Below are positions 62,839-64,000 of a stretch of DNA of 64,000 bases, piece by piece. The notes under the pieces were generated by a model. The model saw nothing but the letters and a program-made list of their open reading frames with translations, was not told the origin of the DNA and ran no database searches. A program made the translations under genes and the position numbers. The stretch comes from Singulisphaera sp. GP187 (GTDB lineage: Bacteria > Planctomycetota > Planctomycetia > Isosphaerales > Isosphaeraceae). The DNA is taken from NCBI RefSeq assembly GCF_900129635.1, contig NZ_FSRB01000002.1:124001-188000 (forward strand), read 5' to 3'. Position 1 is the stretch's first letter; every line of letters starts with the position of its first letter.

Positions 62839-63552
62839 ATGACGTCTTCCCGTACGGACACACCGCTTTACGATGAGATTGGCGCCGCCTATGCGGCCAT
62901 CGTAGATACCGCGCCCTACAACGCACTCTACGAGCGGCCGGCGATGCTCGCTCTGCTGCCTCCGGTTCAAGGGCGTGACGTGCTCGATGCCGGCTGTGGG
63001 TCGGGTTGGTACAGCGAGCAACTCCTCGCCCGCGGCGCTCGCGTGACCGCGATGGATGCGAGTTCCACCATCGCGGCCTACACCCAGGCGCGGGTGAAAG
63101 ACCGGGCGGCCGTTCATGTGGCCGACCTCGCGGATCCGTTGGTATTCGCGGCCGATTCCCAGTTCGACCTGATCGTGGCGCCGCTGGTGCTGCACTACCT
63201 GCGCACCTGGGCGCCCACGTTCCGGGAGTTCCATCGCGTGCTCCGCCCCGGCGGGCACCTCGTCTTCTCGACGCATCACCCGAGCTCCGAGGCCGAGCGG
63301 CTCGGGATCACAACGTCCTACTTCGAGACCGAGCCGGTCGAGGAAACGTGGGATGACGTGGGCCAGGTCCGGTTCTACCGGCGGCCGCTCTCCGCCATTT
63401 TTGAAGCCCTCGCCGCCGCCAACTTTCTCACCGAGCAAGTCGTCGAGCCCCGCCCCTCGGCCGCCTTGCGCACCGCGAACCCCGCAGCCTACGAGCGGTT
63501 GCTCAAACGCGCGGCCTTCCTGCTCGTGCGTGCGCGGTCGGGCCCTGCTTGA
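62839..63552 (+). CDS. Class I SAM-dependent methyltransferase
   Basis: 237 aa. Motif I is GRDVLDAGCGSGWYSEQLLA, motif II lies in VTAMDASSTIAAYTQARV, and the acidic motif IV is FDLIVAPLVLHYL, followed by FHRVLRPGGHLVFSTHHPS. This is the small-molecule (methyltransferase 11/UbiE-like) layout. ATG 62839 or GTG 62830 are both possible; ATG is chosen. The substrate is unknown and there are no functionally related neighbours. Confidence 0.92.
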   Translation: MTSSRTDTPLYDEIGAAYAAIVDTAPYNALYERPAMLALLPPVQGRDVLDAGCGSGWYSEQLLARGARVTAMDASSTIAAYTQARVKDRAAVHVADLADPLVFAADSQFDLIVAPLVLHYLRTWAPTFREFHRVLRPGGHLVFSTHHPSSEAERLGITTSYFETEPVEETWDDVGQVRFYRRPLSAIFEALAAANFLTEQVVEPRPSAALRTANPAAYERLLKRAAFLLVRARSGPA

Positions 63553-64000
63553 GAAAAGAGGTCGAGGTCAACCTGATCGATCCACAGACAAGACTGCAAG
63601 ACCATCATTTCTCAAACCGAGCTTTCTTGAACCGAGCTTCTCAAGCCGCAGAGGCCAGGCACTTCAACGGGGGAGGTTTAGAGGGGCCACAGTGACTAGG
63701 AACTTCAGCGAAAGAGTTTTGTTTGGCGTAAGGGTCGATGAGGATAGGCTTGTCGTTGCCCAAGGCCCTGTTCTGAGAACAGACCCTCCCCCTCGTTCGA
63801 CTCGATGCCGGTGGGAGCGACACGCGCGGCTCGGGCTTCTGGAATCGGAAACGAAGGGGCGGCGAGAGTCGCCGGCGTTCAAGCGTGGTCCTCAAGAGAC
63901 GGTCGCCGGGGCGGGCGGGACGATCGAGGGGGGGGCATCACCGGGGTCAGCGCGTGGCTGTATGGATCGCCGGGCGCGGCGGGGGTGCGAACCAGAGCGT
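63553..64000. other. Right edge, no gene seen
   Basis: Short frames on both strands only. Runs of G (GATCGAGGGGGGGGCATC) occur near 63925. No repeat or RNA gene recognised. Confidence 0.35.

Noticed and set aside
63641..63895. A minus-strand 84-codon frame near the right edge
   Set aside because: Arg/Ser/Pro-rich composition, no start signal and no family resemblance.

Overview
The window looks like a chromosomal segment of a high-GC planctomycete, most likely of the Isosphaeraceae/Gemmataceae type. The basis is gene content: a prepilin-like DUF1559 protein paired with a small lipoprotein, an ECF sigma factor fused to a membrane-anchored C-terminal extension, large proteins with an N-terminal 'LEQCENRTLLT' type signature, M56/BlaI pairs, and many dispersed hairpin repeats. 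No rRNA or tRNA gene was recognised. All assignments come from reading the sequence; no database search was run.

Region 1 (1-17.5 kb) is accessory DNA. It opens with a candidate defence cluster: an Eco57I/type IIG-like N6-adenine methylase, a PD-(D/E)XK nuclease-like protein 10 bp downstream, and a convergent HEPN-like protein with an RX4H motif. A nest of insertion sequences follows. An IS66-family element (6114-8811) sits inside the transposase gene of an IS1634-like element with an exact 8-bp target duplication, and removing it restores a 583-codon frame. A second, nearly identical IS66 copy in the opposite orientation (12926-15619) splits an M56/BlaR1-like sensor protease gene and also rejoins in frame. 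Between the two lie a hypothetical gene, a remnant of a second DNA methylase and a decayed vapBC-like toxin-antitoxin pair. The intact blaI-like repressor has a sigma70-type promoter overlapped by one of two matching 16-bp operators.

Region 2 (17.7-29 kb) holds RND efflux system 1 (lipoprotein adaptor plus HAE1-type pump), a golvesin-like secreted protein, a cytochrome c, a VOC protein, a zinc-ribbon membrane protein, a DoxX protein and the DUF1559/lipoprotein pair with a strong terminator. Region 3 (29-44 kb) holds an SGNH-TPR membrane protein, a HEAT-repeat protein ending in a Hint autoprocessing domain, a fused dihydroxyacetone kinase, a TetR-controlled RND system 2, a receiver-like protein coupled to a HAD phosphatase, a P-II protein with Phe at the uridylylation position, and a proline-rich lipoprotein.

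Region 4 (44-64 kb) holds the sigma-factor fusion, a secreted rhodanese-type sulfurtransferase, a complete IS4-family element (9-bp duplication, 16-bp inverted repeats), RND system 3 (pump, adaptor, TolC-like channel), two paralogous DUF4394/PKD-type surface proteins (the second shortened by an in-frame TGA) and a SAM methyltransferase. Several families of hairpin-forming repeats lie between genes. The most interesting points are the methylase/nuclease/HEPN cluster, the silenced M56 sensor beside an intact self-regulated BlaI, the HEAT-Hint protein, and the F51 P-II protein.
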